64,000 bases of DNA from JACTOJ01 sp032335695. Its GTDB lineage: Bacteria > Bacillota > Clostridia > Clostridiales > Clostridiaceae. Each line of letters opens with the position of its first letter. The first letter of the stretch is position 1. The stretch is from assembly GCF_032335695.1 (NCBI RefSeq), contig NZ_JACTOJ010000021.1, forward strand, positions 15,098 to 79,097. The letters run 5' to 3'. A program made the translations under genes and the position numbers. This document shows positions 34,045 through 42,231 of the stretch, piece by piece. The notes under the pieces were generated by a model. It was not told the origin of the DNA, searched no databases, and saw only the letters and a program-made list of their open reading frames with translations.

Positions 34045-35373
34045 ATGAAGGTAATAGTAATAGGATGTACTCATGCAGGTACTGCGGCAATTGTTAACAC
34101 TGCTAAGTTATATCCCCAGGCTGATATAACTGTATATGAAAGAAATGATAATATATCATTTTTATCTTGTGGTATTGCACTTTATGTGGGAGGAGTAGTT
34201 AAGGATCCTCAAGGACTTTTCTATTCATCTCCAGAAAAACTTGCAGAGCTTGGAGTTAAAACAAAAATGAAACATGATGTGCTATCCATTGATACTGATG
34301 CTAAAAAGGTAAAGGTTAAGGATTTAGAGACAGAGAGAGAATTTGAAGACACCTATGATAAGCTTATAATAACTACTGGTTCATGGCCAATAGTACCTAA
34401 TATTGAGGAAATAAACTTAGAGAATATACTCCTCTCTAAAAATTATACTCATTCAAATACAATAATTGAAAAAGCTAAGACTGCTAAAAATATAGTGGTG
34501 GTAGGAGCTGGATACATAGGAGTAGAGCTTGTGGAAGCCTTCCAAAGCCAAGGAAAACAAGTAACTTTAATAGATACAGTAGATAGAATCTTAAATAAGT
34601 ATCTTGATAAGGAATTCACAGATGCAGCTGAAGCGTCCTTTAAAAATAATGGGGTTAAATTAGCTTTAGGTGAAACAGTTACAAAATTTGAAGGTGAAGA
34701 TGGAAAAGTAAAGAAGGTTATAACTAATAAAGGTGAATATGAAACAGATATGGTTATATTGTGCATAGGCTTTAGACCTAACACTCAATTACTTAAAGGC
34801 CAAGTAGATATGCTGTCAAATGGTGCTATAATTATCGATGAATATATGAGGGCTAGCAAGGAAGGCGTATATGCAGCAGGGGACAGCTGTGCAGTAATAT
34901 ATAACCCTACAGGAAAGCTTCAATATATTCCGCTAGCTACTAATGCTGTAAGAATGGGAACTTTAGTCGCTAGAAATCTTGTTAAACCTACTATAAAATA
35001 TCTAGGGACACAAGGCACATCAGGAATAAAAATATATGAAAATAACATAGCATCTACAGGTCTCACAGAAGAATCCGCTAAGGCAGATGGATTTAAAGTA
35101 AAATCAGTAACTATAAAAGAAAATTATAGACCAGAGTTTATGCCGACCTATGAGGAGATTACCTTAAAGGTGGTTTATGAGGCTGAAAGCAGAGTTATCT
35201 TAGGTGCGCAGCTTATGTGCAAGGTGGATTTAACTGCTGCGATAAACACTATTTCTGTATGCATACAGAATAAAATGACTATAGATGAATTAGGTTTTGT
35301 AGATTTCTTCTTCCAGCCTCATTTTAATAAGCCTTGGAATTTTTTAAATGTAGCAGGGCTTAATGCAGAGTAA
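34045..35373 (+). CDS. NADH oxidase / CoA-disulfide-reductase-like flavoprotein
   Basis: 442 residues, pyridine-nucleotide-disulfide oxidoreductase class III. The FAD-binding start VIVIGCTHAGTAA, the redox-active Cys42 in NISFLSCGIALYVGG, the NAD-binding VVVGAGYIGVELVE and the FAD motif GVYAAGDS are all present, with a C-terminal dimerisation domain. A single active cysteine is typical of water-forming Nox, NADH peroxidase and CoA-disulfide reductase; which of these applies cannot be decided from motifs. In an anaerobe, O2 removal is the usual role. A strong hairpin follows. Confidence 0.9.
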   Translation: MKVIVIGCTHAGTAAIVNTAKLYPQADITVYERNDNISFLSCGIALYVGGVVKDPQGLFYSSPEKLAELGVKTKMKHDVLSIDTDAKKVKVKDLETEREFEDTYDKLIITTGSWPIVPNIEEINLENILLSKNYTHSNTIIEKAKTAKNIVVVGAGYIGVELVEAFQSQGKQVTLIDTVDRILNKYLDKEFTDAAEASFKNNGVKLALGETVTKFEGEDGKVKKVITNKGEYETDMVILCIGFRPNTQLLKGQVDMLSNGAIIIDEYMRASKEGVYAAGDSCAVIYNPTGKLQYIPLATNAVRMGTLVARNLVKPTIKYLGTQGTSGIKIYENNIASTGLTEESAKADGFKVKSVTIKENYRPEFMPTYEEITLKVVYEAESRVILGAQLMCKVDLTAAINTISVCIQNKMTIDELGFVDFFFQPHFNKPWNFLNVAGLNAE

Positions 35374-35404
35374 AATTATAAATAATAAAATTCAAATTGC
35401 AAAT

Positions 35405-35432
35405 AAAAGCATGGCTAAGGCCATGCTTTTGT
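35405..35432 (+). terminator. terminator after the NADH-oxidase-like gene
   Basis: AAAAGCATGGC (35406-35416) and GCCATGCTTTT (35420-35430) form a stem with a very short loop, then TTG-T tail. Confidence 0.85.
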
Positions 35433-35506
35433 TGTATCGGTACATTTACACTTTTCACACTATGATAGTAAGCTATTATTGTAATTTTTTAGAAGAGGTG
35501 TATATT

Positions 35507-36007
35507 ATGAAAATTAAAAGATTAGTAACAATTTCTTTGCTGGCAGCATTTTGTTTTGTAGCAACTTTTATACACATAGACTTTGGAAGGAATATGGTGC
35601 ATTTAGGAACGGCGGCTCTGTATATTTCAGCGGTTCTGGTAGGAGAAGATGCTGGATGGGTTGGAGCCGTAGGTTTAGGTATGTTTGATTTACTCACCTA
35701 TTCTGCTTCCTGGGCTCCATTTACCTTTATTATAAAGGGACTTCAAGGGCTTGCAGCAGGTAAGATAGCCTTTCTTAATAAAAAAGAGGGAAATAGTGTA
35801 GTGCAGAATCTAATTGGTTTTATCGTAGGAGCTATAATATCTTTAATAGGTTATTTCTTAGTAGATTGGCTGGTGTTCTATAATTTTGGGACAGCTCTTA
35901 CTTCATCCTTGGCATCCATTATAACATCTATAATAGGAATAATTATTTCAATCGTATTGACTACAGCTATAAAACCAATATTAAAGAAAGCTAAAATAAC
36001 ATTTTAA
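35507..36007 (+). CDS. ECF transporter S component, probably vitamin B6-type
   Basis: 166 residues from ATG 35507, which follows GAAGAGGTG; the longer open frame upstream crosses a terminator and is rejected. Six predicted helices, with the family pattern LVTISLLAAFCFVATFIHIDFG, HLGTAALYISAVLVGEDAGWVGAVG and FIIKGLQGLAAGKIA. S components bind one vitamin and dock on a shared EcfAAT module encoded elsewhere. The next gene, 74 bases on, is a pyridoxal-kinase-like enzyme, so the likely substrate is pyridoxine or a relative; this comes from context, not from residues. Confidence 0.85.
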   Translation: MKIKRLVTISLLAAFCFVATFIHIDFGRNMVHLGTAALYISAVLVGEDAGWVGAVGLGMFDLLTYSASWAPFTFIIKGLQGLAAGKIAFLNKKEGNSVVQNLIGFIVGAIISLIGYFLVDWLVFYNFGTALTSSLASIITSIIGIIISIVLTTAIKPILKKAKITF

Positions 36008-36010
36008 AAA

Positions 36011-36035
36011 GGCTATGCTTAAAAAATGTTGATAT
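36011..36035 (+). repeat. single MITE-end-like sequence
   Basis: GGCTATGCTTAAAAAATGTT (36011-36030) followed by GATAT matches the left terminal repeat of the element at 56353 with small differences. No matching right end is nearby. It lies between the two B6 genes. Confidence 0.45.
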
Positions 36036-36081
36036 AGACTTATGATTGTTAAGAAACTCTAAAGAAAAGATGAGGTTTATT

Positions 36082-36924
36082 ATGAGAAAAAGAATTGCAG
36101 CTATTCATGATCTAGCATGCTATGGCGGAGCAGCACTTATGAATATAATACCTATAATGTACAATTTAGGAGTAGAGGTAAATCCAATACCTACGGCCAT
36201 TTTTACAAGCCATGGAGCTTTTAACGGGGTTAAAAAAACAGAAAACGATGCTTTTATGAAGGAATATTTATTCCAATGGAAGAGCAATGATTTTAAATTT
36301 GATGGAATATATATAGGGCTTTTTACTTCTCCTAAGCAAGTAGAGTTTACAAAAGAATTTTTGGATTCCTTTAAGCATAAGGACACATTAGTAGTGCTTG
36401 ATCCAATATTGGGAGACAACGGTAAGCTTTATGGTTTCATGGATGAAGATAGCATAGAAAATGTAAAAGCTATTTTAGAAAAAGCGGATGTAATAACCCC
36501 AAACCTTACGGAAGCAGCTTTGCTTACGGGTATGGATTATAAAAAATGCTGTTGTGAAGAGGAAATAGAAAAGTGTCTTAAGGTTTTGGGAAAGCTTGGA
36601 CCTAAATATGTAATTATAACTTCCGTATGCCTTGATGATAAAATGTATATTTATATATATGATAAAACTAAGGACAGTGTAGAATATTTGTGCAGAGAGA
36701 AGCTTAAAGGTTCTTATCCAGGGACAGGAGATGCCTTTACAGCTGTGCTTATGGGATGCCTTATGAAGGGTATGAGTATATGTGAAAGTGCCGAAAAGGC
36801 GGCAGAATTTGTGGAAGCAGGGATTTCACTTGTGATTAGCAATAATTTAAATCCTTTGGAAGGGCTTCCTTTAGCGGATATAAAACTTACTTCAAAGCTA
36901 AAAGAATGCTTTAAATCAGTGTAA
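36082..36924 (+). CDS. pyridoxamine/pyridoxal kinase-like protein
   Basis: 280 residues from ATG 36082 after GATGAGG; in-frame starts further up are less well placed. Ribokinase-fold small-molecule kinase: IAAIHDLACYGGAALMNIIP at the N-terminus, DPILGDNGKLYGF, PNLTEAALLTG and the anion-hole and base motif GSYPGTGDAFTAVLMG. It would phosphorylate B6 vitamers and trap what the upstream S component imports. The last codons and the stop (KCFKSV region, 36910-36924) overlap a copy of the TTTAAATCAGTGTAAAAAT repeat, so the C-terminus was probably altered by repeat insertion. Confidence 0.88.
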   Translation: MRKRIAAIHDLACYGGAALMNIIPIMYNLGVEVNPIPTAIFTSHGAFNGVKKTENDAFMKEYLFQWKSNDFKFDGIYIGLFTSPKQVEFTKEFLDSFKHKDTLVVLDPILGDNGKLYGFMDEDSIENVKAILEKADVITPNLTEAALLTGMDYKKCCCEEEIEKCLKVLGKLGPKYVIITSVCLDDKMYIYIYDKTKDSVEYLCREKLKGSYPGTGDAFTAVLMGCLMKGMSICESAEKAAEFVEAGISLVISNNLNPLEGLPLADIKLTSKLKECFKSV

Positions 36925-36931
36925 AAATTAA
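36910..36931. repeat. partial palindromic repeat forming the kinase stop codon
   Basis: TTTAAATCAGTGTAAAAAT followed by TAA matches one arm plus loop of the repeat at 27749. The TAA stop of the kinase gene is inside it. Confidence 0.5.
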
Positions 36932-36941
36932 GATAAAACAG

Positions 36942-36972
36942 AAAGTGTGGCGTATTTACCACACTTTTTTGT
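36942..36972. terminator. convergent terminator
   Basis: AAAGTGTGG (36942-36950) pairs with CCACACTTT (36959-36967), then TTTTGTT. Lies between the kinase gene and ytaF. Confidence 0.8.
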
Positions 36973-37562
36973 TAAAAAATTAATTCGTATAAGCCTAATA
37001 AAATTATTATAAGCGAAGATACGTATTGTGATATATGAGATAATTTGTTTGAAATAAAAGATTTTCCTATATAATCACCGAGCTTTATAAAAATCATACT
37101 GAATATAAAAGATGCTGCAGAAGTTAAAAATATGTTTAATCCAGCAAAGCTTGCACCAATACCTAAACCTATATTGTTTATACAAAGGATAAAGCCTAAA
37201 ATTATGGCTTCTTTTAATTCTATGATATTTGAGTTGTTAGTATCAATAATCTCAGGGTGATCATAAACTGTTTCTATTATATCCGAGGCTCCATGACTAC
37301 TTTTATATGCACCTATAAGCATATATATACCGAATAACATAAGCATTAGGCTTCCCAATATATCAGCAATGTGTGGTGAGATAAAATTGTTGAAATACTT
37401 ACCAAGCAGCATTGATACAAAAGTTCCAAGGCAGGAGATAAATGCTACCAAGGTGTTGCTGATAAAATTTATCTTTATTTTTTTTGTGCCGTAGCTTAAT
37501 CCAACAATAAAATTATCACTGCTCACAGAAATAGAAAATAATAATATAGATAGTAAATCCAT
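36972..37562 (-). CDS. ytaF: sporulation membrane protein YtaF (MntP-like fold)
   Basis: 196 residues from ATG 37562, set by TTGGAGG six bases before; an in-frame start 63 bases up is rejected. Six membrane helices in two repeats: LLSILLFSISVSSDNFIVGLS and EAIILGFILCINNIGLGIG, each with the polar pair typical of the YtaF/MntP group. GDYIGK and a final helix LIIILLGLYELIF complete it. YtaF proteins are widespread in spore formers and conserved in sporulation gene sets; the transported species is unknown, with Mn2+ or another cation suggested by the fold. Confidence 0.88.
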   Translation of the reverse strand: MDLLSILLFSISVSSDNFIVGLSYGTKKIKINFISNTLVAFISCLGTFVSMLLGKYFNNFISPHIADILGSLMLMLFGIYMLIGAYKSSHGASDIIETVYDHPEIIDTNNSNIIELKEAIILGFILCINNIGLGIGASFAGLNIFLTSAASFIFSMIFIKLGDYIGKSFISNKLSHISQYVSSLIIILLGLYELIF

Positions 37563-37707
37563 GCAATCCTCCAATGGTAGATTACTAATTATTGTTTGAG
37601 GAAGATGTATAAAAATCCTGTCCATTTATATTATTTATAAACCATTGGAAAGTTGCCATGATTATTAATTTTGATACCAATATATATTCAAAATACAGAT
37701 TTTTGTT

Positions 37708-38628
37708 TTACTTGTAAGCAGAAATATTCAGCAATTTATCTAAGGTAGTCATATCGTAACCTTTAGCTTTTATGGTTTCAATGATTTTAGGTAGAGCCTC
37801 CACTGTGGCTTTTTTATCTCCATTGCAATGCATTAATATTATTTCTCCTGGTCTCAGATTATCAGTAGTATTTTTTATAATATTAGAGCTTTCTTTTTGA
37901 GACCAATCAAAAGTATCCGTGGACCAAATAACGGATTTATAGCCTAGGGATGAAACTAAATCTAAAACATGTTGATTTATATCACCGTAGGGCGGTCTTA
38001 GTATTGCAGGCTTTTTCCCAATAATAGCTTCAAGACTATCTTCTGTTAATGAGATTTCCTTTGTTATTTCAGCATCACTTTTTTTAGTTAATTCAGGATG
38101 AGAATAGCTATGATTCAACACAAGATTTCCTTCAGCATATATTCTCTTAATAAGTGCTGAATTTCCAGAAATCTGATTTCCTATAATAAAAAAAGAAGCT
38201 TTTACGTCATATTGTTTTAATATATCTAAAATTTTAGGAGTTATATTGGCACTTGGGCCGTCATCGAAGGTTAGACAGACAATTTTACGATCCGATCCTC
38301 CATTAATAAAGAGCTTATCCTTGTTATTTATTGTAAGTTCGGTAATTTGCTTTTTCCAATTATCAAGATTTTCGTATTGCTTTGAGGTCATATTTTTAGA
38401 AAAACCATTGATAGTTAGAGGCTGAATAGATTTTGAATCAATTTCAGGGGCTGCAGGTATTGGAGATTTTTTTGAAGAAGAAACATTATTCTGACTTATG
38501 TCAGATTTGCTTTTTGATGATGCACTTTTCTTACTAATCTTATGTGGATTGCTTTCGGCTATGAAAGCCACACTGATGCATAAAACTAATACTATAATTG
38601 AAATTATAATTTTATATGTTTTTTTCAT
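37708..38628 (-). CDS. polysaccharide deacetylase
   Basis: 306 residues from ATG 38628; the open frame further up is a run-on with no ribosome site. A signal/anchor helix (YKIIISIIVLVLCISVAFIAE) and a Ser/Lys-rich linker precede a NodB domain. Motif 1 TFDDGPS carries the catalytic base Asp and metal Asp, motif 2 is HSYSHPELT with the metal His pair, then LRPPYGDIN and a late IILMHCNGDK. It removes acetyl groups from N-acetylated sugars of peptidoglycan or another wall polymer. Length and order resemble PdaA/PgdA-like enzymes. It is transcribed alone. Confidence 0.92.
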   Translation of the reverse strand: MKKTYKIIISIIVLVLCISVAFIAESNPHKISKKSASSKSKSDISQNNVSSSKKSPIPAAPEIDSKSIQPLTINGFSKNMTSKQYENLDNWKKQITELTINNKDKLFINGGSDRKIVCLTFDDGPSANITPKILDILKQYDVKASFFIIGNQISGNSALIKRIYAEGNLVLNHSYSHPELTKKSDAEITKEISLTEDSLEAIIGKKPAILRPPYGDINQHVLDLVSSLGYKSVIWSTDTFDWSQKESSNIIKNTTDNLRPGEIILMHCNGDKKATVEALPKIIETIKAKGYDMTTLDKLLNISAYK

Positions 38629-38826
38629 CCGTCGTTTACCTTTCTTTAAATGTTTGTAACTAATAATACGATTTTTTAGAAAAATAGATATTAATATGAT
38701 AAAATAATATAGGATATATTGTAAAGTATTAAATGTGAGAAGGGGGGAGAGATTAAGTAAAAGCATTAAAAGTATTATAGCGGAAGTATATGTTATTTTT
38801 ATGTTTTTACCTAATCTAAAGGTATT

Positions 38827-39573
38827 ATGGGAAATGTAGTGACTACTAAAGAATATGATATAAGGTATTATGAGGTAGATTATAAAAAGAGACTTTTTTT
38901 AAAAACTATGATGGAATATTTTAGTGACACATCTACATATCAAAGCGAAAAGCTTGGAGTAGGTATAGATTACTTAAAGAAAAACAATCTTGGCTGGATA
39001 CTGTATAAATGGGATATAAAGATTAAGGAGTACCCTTTGTATGGTGAAACAGTAAAGGTGAGCACTGAAGCTTATGGTATAAATAAGTTTTATGCTTACA
39101 GAAAATTTAAAATTGAAAATCAGAGCGGTGAAGTTATAGTAGAGGCTGATTCCATATGGCTTTTGTTGGATATCGAGAGAAGGCGTCCAGTAAGAGTAAA
39201 TGAGGAAATGTTTAAGGCCTATGGTGTAGAAGGAAATGGAGTTAAAACTATAGATATAGAAAACATAGCTGAAATCACTGAGGTTGATGGAGAAAAGTTT
39301 TTTAATGTAAGATACAGCGATATAGACACTAACAGGCACGTTAATAATGTTAAATACGTAGAATGGGCCCTAGAGGTTGTTCCTACTGATGTTATGATAA
39401 ACCGCAAGCTTAATAGAATAAAAATTACTTACAACAAAGAAACCACTTATGGGGAGACTGTTAAAGCTAAAATTCAAAAAGTGGAATCTGAAGAGAATGG
39501 TATAAAATATTTACATGCCATAGAAGATTCAGAAGGTAAAGAGCTTACAAGAATAGAAACAGTTTGGGAATAA
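38827..39573 (+). CDS. acyl-ACP thioesterase
   Basis: 248 residues, the normal bacterial length, with two tandem hotdog domains. The first has EYDIRYYEVDYKKRLFLKTM and the conserved segment LGWILYKWDIKI. The second has the catalytic block FNVRYSDIDTNRHVNNVKYVEW (key residues Asp, Asn, His). The enzyme hydrolyses acyl-ACP to free fatty acid. In clostridia it is usually a stand-alone gene, and its physiological purpose is not settled. The MITE-like element at 39583 inserts a few bases after the stop. Confidence 0.92.
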   Translation: MGNVVTTKEYDIRYYEVDYKKRLFLKTMMEYFSDTSTYQSEKLGVGIDYLKKNNLGWILYKWDIKIKEYPLYGETVKVSTEAYGINKFYAYRKFKIENQSGEVIVEADSIWLLLDIERRRPVRVNEEMFKAYGVEGNGVKTIDIENIAEITEVDGEKFFNVRYSDIDTNRHVNNVKYVEWALEVVPTDVMINRKLNRIKITYNKETTYGETVKAKIQKVESEENGIKYLHAIEDSEGKELTRIETVWE

Positions 39574-39582
39574 AATTAAATA

Positions 39583-39815
39583 GGGGGCTGTCGCAAAAAG
39601 ATTATTTATTTTATTCAATTAAGAAGTAAGATGTAAAAATTAATAGTTATTGAGGGAATCGTCTCTTTATGAGTCGATTTCTTTAAATTATAAGTTTATA
39701 AAAAATTCAGCAAGACTGAATTTTACCTTCACTTTTAATTTTTACTTTTTAATTATTAATTTGTTCTTATCTATTTCCCTTTAAAATAACTTTATATTCA
39801 TTGCGCAATAGCCCC
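39583..39815. mobile_element. MITE-like element with GGGGCT ends
   Basis: Ends GGGGGCTGTCGCAAAAAG (from 39583) and CATTGCGCAATAGCCCC (to 39815) are imperfect inverted repeats around about 200 bp of non-coding, hairpin-rich AT DNA, including AATTCAG/CTGAATT. No transposase. The end sequence is of the kind seen on transposase-family insertion sequences, but the parent element is not in the window. Confidence 0.5.
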
Positions 39816-39872
39816 TTGCTATTTATTTTTCGACCAAAGCCTTTATAAGCATTTTTTTAAAACATGGACTTA

Positions 39873-41150
39873 TTATTCAGCACAGCTTTTAGCTGCCACA
39901 TACCCTGAGCTCCATGCCCACTGAAGATTGAAGCCTCCGCAGTCCCCATCCACATCAATAATTTCTCCAGCAAAATACAAGCCTTTTACAATTTTAGACT
40001 CTAGAGTAATTGAATTGATTTCTTCAGTGCTTATACCGCCAGAGGTAACTTGAGCATTAGAAAAAGAGTTAGTATCCGTAACTTCAAATTCCCAAGAGAT
40101 AAGCAGTTTTATTAGAGCTTTTTTCTCTTTCCAGTTCATATCCTGCAAAGGCTTATGTATATCTGAAATACCTGCTTCTTTTAATAGTATAGGAATTATT
40201 TTTTTATTTATAATGCCAATAAAAGAATTATGTATGCTTCTATAGCCAAATAAGGCTTTTCTGTTTTCAATAAAATCATCTAAGGTCTCCTCAGAATAAT
40301 CTGGAAGCATATTTATTTTTAAGGTGATTTTTTTGTGTAAATTGCAAGAAGCTATTCTGCTAAGCTGCAATATGGGAGGACCTGATATACCATAGTCCGT
40401 GAATAATATCTCTCCAAATTCTTTCTTTTTGCTTTCATTATCCACAAATATTTCCGCAAAACCATCAAATTTTATTCCAGATAGTGCTTTTAAGTTCTTA
40501 TAATTTAGCTTTAACTGAACCAATGCTGGGTGAGTATTGATGATAGAATGACCTAATTTTTTAGCTAAATTGTATCCGCTTCCATCTGATCCAGTAACTG
40601 AAGCTGATTTTCCGCCTGTGCACATAATAAGCTTACTGCACTTAAATATTTCTTCGGAACCATTGCTTTTAGTGTTTATGGTAAAGCCATTTTTGGAAGT
40701 AGTTATATTATCTACTTTGTGATTAAAGTAAATAGGTATTTCAAGCTCTTCTACGGACATTCTTAAAATATCTAAAACTGAAGAAGCTTGAAGAGACATA
40801 GGATACATTTTACCATTTTCCAAGGTGGTTAATTGAAGACCAAGACTGTTAAAAAAATCTACAGTATCTTTTACCTTAAAAGAATTCAAAACTGGTACAA
40901 AAAAATCTTTTATGCTGGAGTGGTATGGAAGATATATATCTGCTCCAGATAAATATTGCTGTATATAACCATCTATAGTTGAATTCGTAATATTGCATCT
41001 ACCATTTCCGGTAGTTAATAGTTTTTTTCCTATTCGGTCATTGCCTTCTATTATAGCTGCGTTTATTCCGTAATTTTTAGCACATATAGCAGCTATGATT
41101 CCAGAGGCGCCTCCTCCGATTATTATAATATCATGTTTCAAATTCATCAT
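39873..41150 (-). CDS. HI0933-family flavoprotein (BaiN-like NAD(P)/FAD oxidoreductase)
   Basis: 425 residues. The N-terminal Rossmann FAD motif IIIIGGGASGIIAAICA, the second family block KKLLTTGNGRCNITNS, the centre LIMCTGGKSASVTGSDGSGY, and the C-terminal QVTSGGISTEEI followed by LYFAGEIIDVDGDCGGFNLQ with AWSSG. These are the classic signatures of the HI0933/YhiN group. Reported substrates are few, so no reaction is claimed. Two adjacent ATGs (41150, 41147) share the GAAGG ribosome site; the second has better spacing. Confidence 0.9.
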   Translation of the reverse strand: MMNLKHDIIIIGGGASGIIAAICAKNYGINAAIIEGNDRIGKKLLTTGNGRCNITNSTIDGYIQQYLSGADIYLPYHSSIKDFFVPVLNSFKVKDTVDFFNSLGLQLTTLENGKMYPMSLQASSVLDILRMSVEELEIPIYFNHKVDNITTSKNGFTINTKSNGSEEIFKCSKLIMCTGGKSASVTGSDGSGYNLAKKLGHSIINTHPALVQLKLNYKNLKALSGIKFDGFAEIFVDNESKKKEFGEILFTDYGISGPPILQLSRIASCNLHKKITLKINMLPDYSEETLDDFIENRKALFGYRSIHNSFIGIINKKIIPILLKEAGISDIHKPLQDMNWKEKKALIKLLISWEFEVTDTNSFSNAQVTSGGISTEEINSITLESKIVKGLYFAGEIIDVDGDCGGFNLQWAWSSGYVAAKSCAE

Positions 41151-41358
41151 CCTTCATAGTTTAATTAGATATTGATTATAAACCTTGCGCTACCGCATGA
41201 ATAATATAATTTTAGCACATATTAATTAGGGTTACATAAATATATCAATATTATTTTAAAACATGGACTATTAGTATGCTTCTAATGAAGGGTTTTAATG
41301 ACTGATAATACAGAAAATTTAAAAATTAAATTATAAGCAAAAAAAATAAAAAAATGTG

Positions 41359-41387
41359 TTGACACTAATATAGTTTTCTTGTATTAT
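41359..41387 (+). promoter_or_regulatory. tRNA operon promoter
   Basis: TTGACA (41359-41364) and TATTAT (41382-41387) with a 17-bp spacer, 41 bases before the first tRNA. Confidence 0.8.
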
Positions 41388-41427
41388 AGTCTATGTCGGG
41401 TCGCGAGATGATAAGAAACGACAATAT

Positions 41428-41502
41428 GGCTCCTTGGTCAAGCGGTTAAGACACCACCCTTTCACGGTGGTAACAGGGGTTCAATTCCCCTAGGAGTCAC
41501 CA
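41428..41502 (+). tRNA. tRNA-Glu (TTC), copy 1
   Basis: Cloverleaf with anticodon TTC in the CCCTTTCACGG loop region and an encoded CCA. The T-arm reads GGTTCAATTCC, unlike copy 2, which has G in the T-loop. The D-arm also differs by one base. Confidence 0.95.
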
Positions 41503-41507
41503 AAAGT

Positions 41508-41583
41508 GGGCGCATAGCTCAGCTGGGAGAGCATCTGCCTTACAAGCAGAGGGTCACAGGTTCGAGCCCTGTTGTGCCCACCA
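41508..41583 (+). tRNA. tRNA-Val (TAC), copy 1
   Basis: Acceptor GGGCGCA with TGTGCCC, anticodon TAC in CTGCCTTACAAGCAG, encoded CCA. Confidence 0.95.
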
Positions 41584-41591
41584 CTTTTAAT

Positions 41592-41668
41592 GGCCCAGTG
41601 GCTCAGTTGGTTAGAGTGCCGGCCTGTCACGCCGGAGGTCGAGGGTTCGAGTCCCTTCTGGGTCGCCA
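41592..41668 (+). tRNA. tRNA-Asp (GTC), copy 1
   Basis: Anticodon GTC in GGCCTGTCACGCC, T-arm GGTTCGAGTCC, encoded CCA. Confidence 0.95.
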
Positions 41669-41731
41669 TTATTCAGACTCAAAGTAGATGAGGGTTTGAA
41701 TTCCGGATACTTTGTTTATATATTCTTGCAT

Positions 41732-41806
41732 GGCTCCTTGGTCAAGCGGTCAAGACACCACCCTTTCACGGTGGTAACAGGGGTTCGATTCCCCTAGGAG
41801 TCACCA
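41732..41806 (+). tRNA. tRNA-Glu (TTC), copy 2
   Basis: As copy 1 but with two base differences: C for T in the D-arm region and G for A in the T-loop (GGTTCGATTCC, the consensus form). Encoded CCA. Confidence 0.95.
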
Positions 41807-41811
41807 AAAGT

Positions 41812-41887
41812 GGGCGCATAGCTCAGCTGGGAGAGCATCTGCCTTACAAGCAGAGGGTCACAGGTTCGAGCCCTGTTGTGCCCACCA
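41812..41887 (+). tRNA. tRNA-Val (TAC), copy 2
   Basis: Identical to copy 1, anticodon TAC, encoded CCA. Confidence 0.95.
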
Positions 41888-41896
41888 CTTTTATAT

Positions 41897-41973
41897 GGCC
41901 CAGTGGCTCAGTTGGTTAGAGTGCCGGCCTGTCACGCCGGAGGTCGAGGGTTCGAGTCCCTTCTGGGTCGCCA
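41897..41973 (+). tRNA. tRNA-Asp (GTC), copy 2
   Basis: Identical to copy 1, anticodon GTC, encoded CCA. Confidence 0.95.
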
Positions 41974-41976
41974 TAT

Positions 41977-42048
41977 GCTGGCATGGCTCAACGGTAGAGC
42001 AGCTGACTTGTAATCAGCAGGTTGTAGGTTCGATTCCTATTGCCAGCT
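41977..42048 (+). tRNA. tRNA-Thr (TGT)
   Basis: Acceptor GCTGGCA with TGCCAGC, anticodon TGT in CTGACTTGTAATCAG. CCA is not encoded (TTA follows), unlike the other six. Confidence 0.92.
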
Positions 42049-42054
42049 TAAACT

Positions 42055-42085
42055 AAAGGCTTCGATTATTTATCGAAGCCTTTTT
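42055..42085 (+). terminator. tRNA operon terminator
   Basis: AAAGGCTTCGAT (42055-42066) pairs with ATCGAAGCCTTT (42072-42083), then TTC. Confidence 0.88.
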
Positions 42086-42101
42086 CGTTATATAAAAATT
42101 A

Positions 42102-42127
42102 GGCTATGTTTTAAGAGAATATTGATA
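42102..42127 (+). repeat. single MITE-end-like sequence
   Basis: GGCTATGTTTTAAGAGAATA (42102-42121) then TTGATA resembles the terminal repeat at 56353. No partner end is nearby. Confidence 0.45.
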
Positions 42128-42231
42128 AAGAATAATTTATTTATTCCTATGTTGTTGAAATTGGTTAAAAATAATATAATGTAATTAATACACTTCGAAG
42201 TCAAATAAAAAGAAGTGGAGGTGAATTATTA

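Noticed and set aside
35363..35506. Upstream extension of the ECF S component frame
   Set aside because: It runs through an intrinsic terminator and has no ribosome site; ATG 35507 follows GAAGAGGTG.
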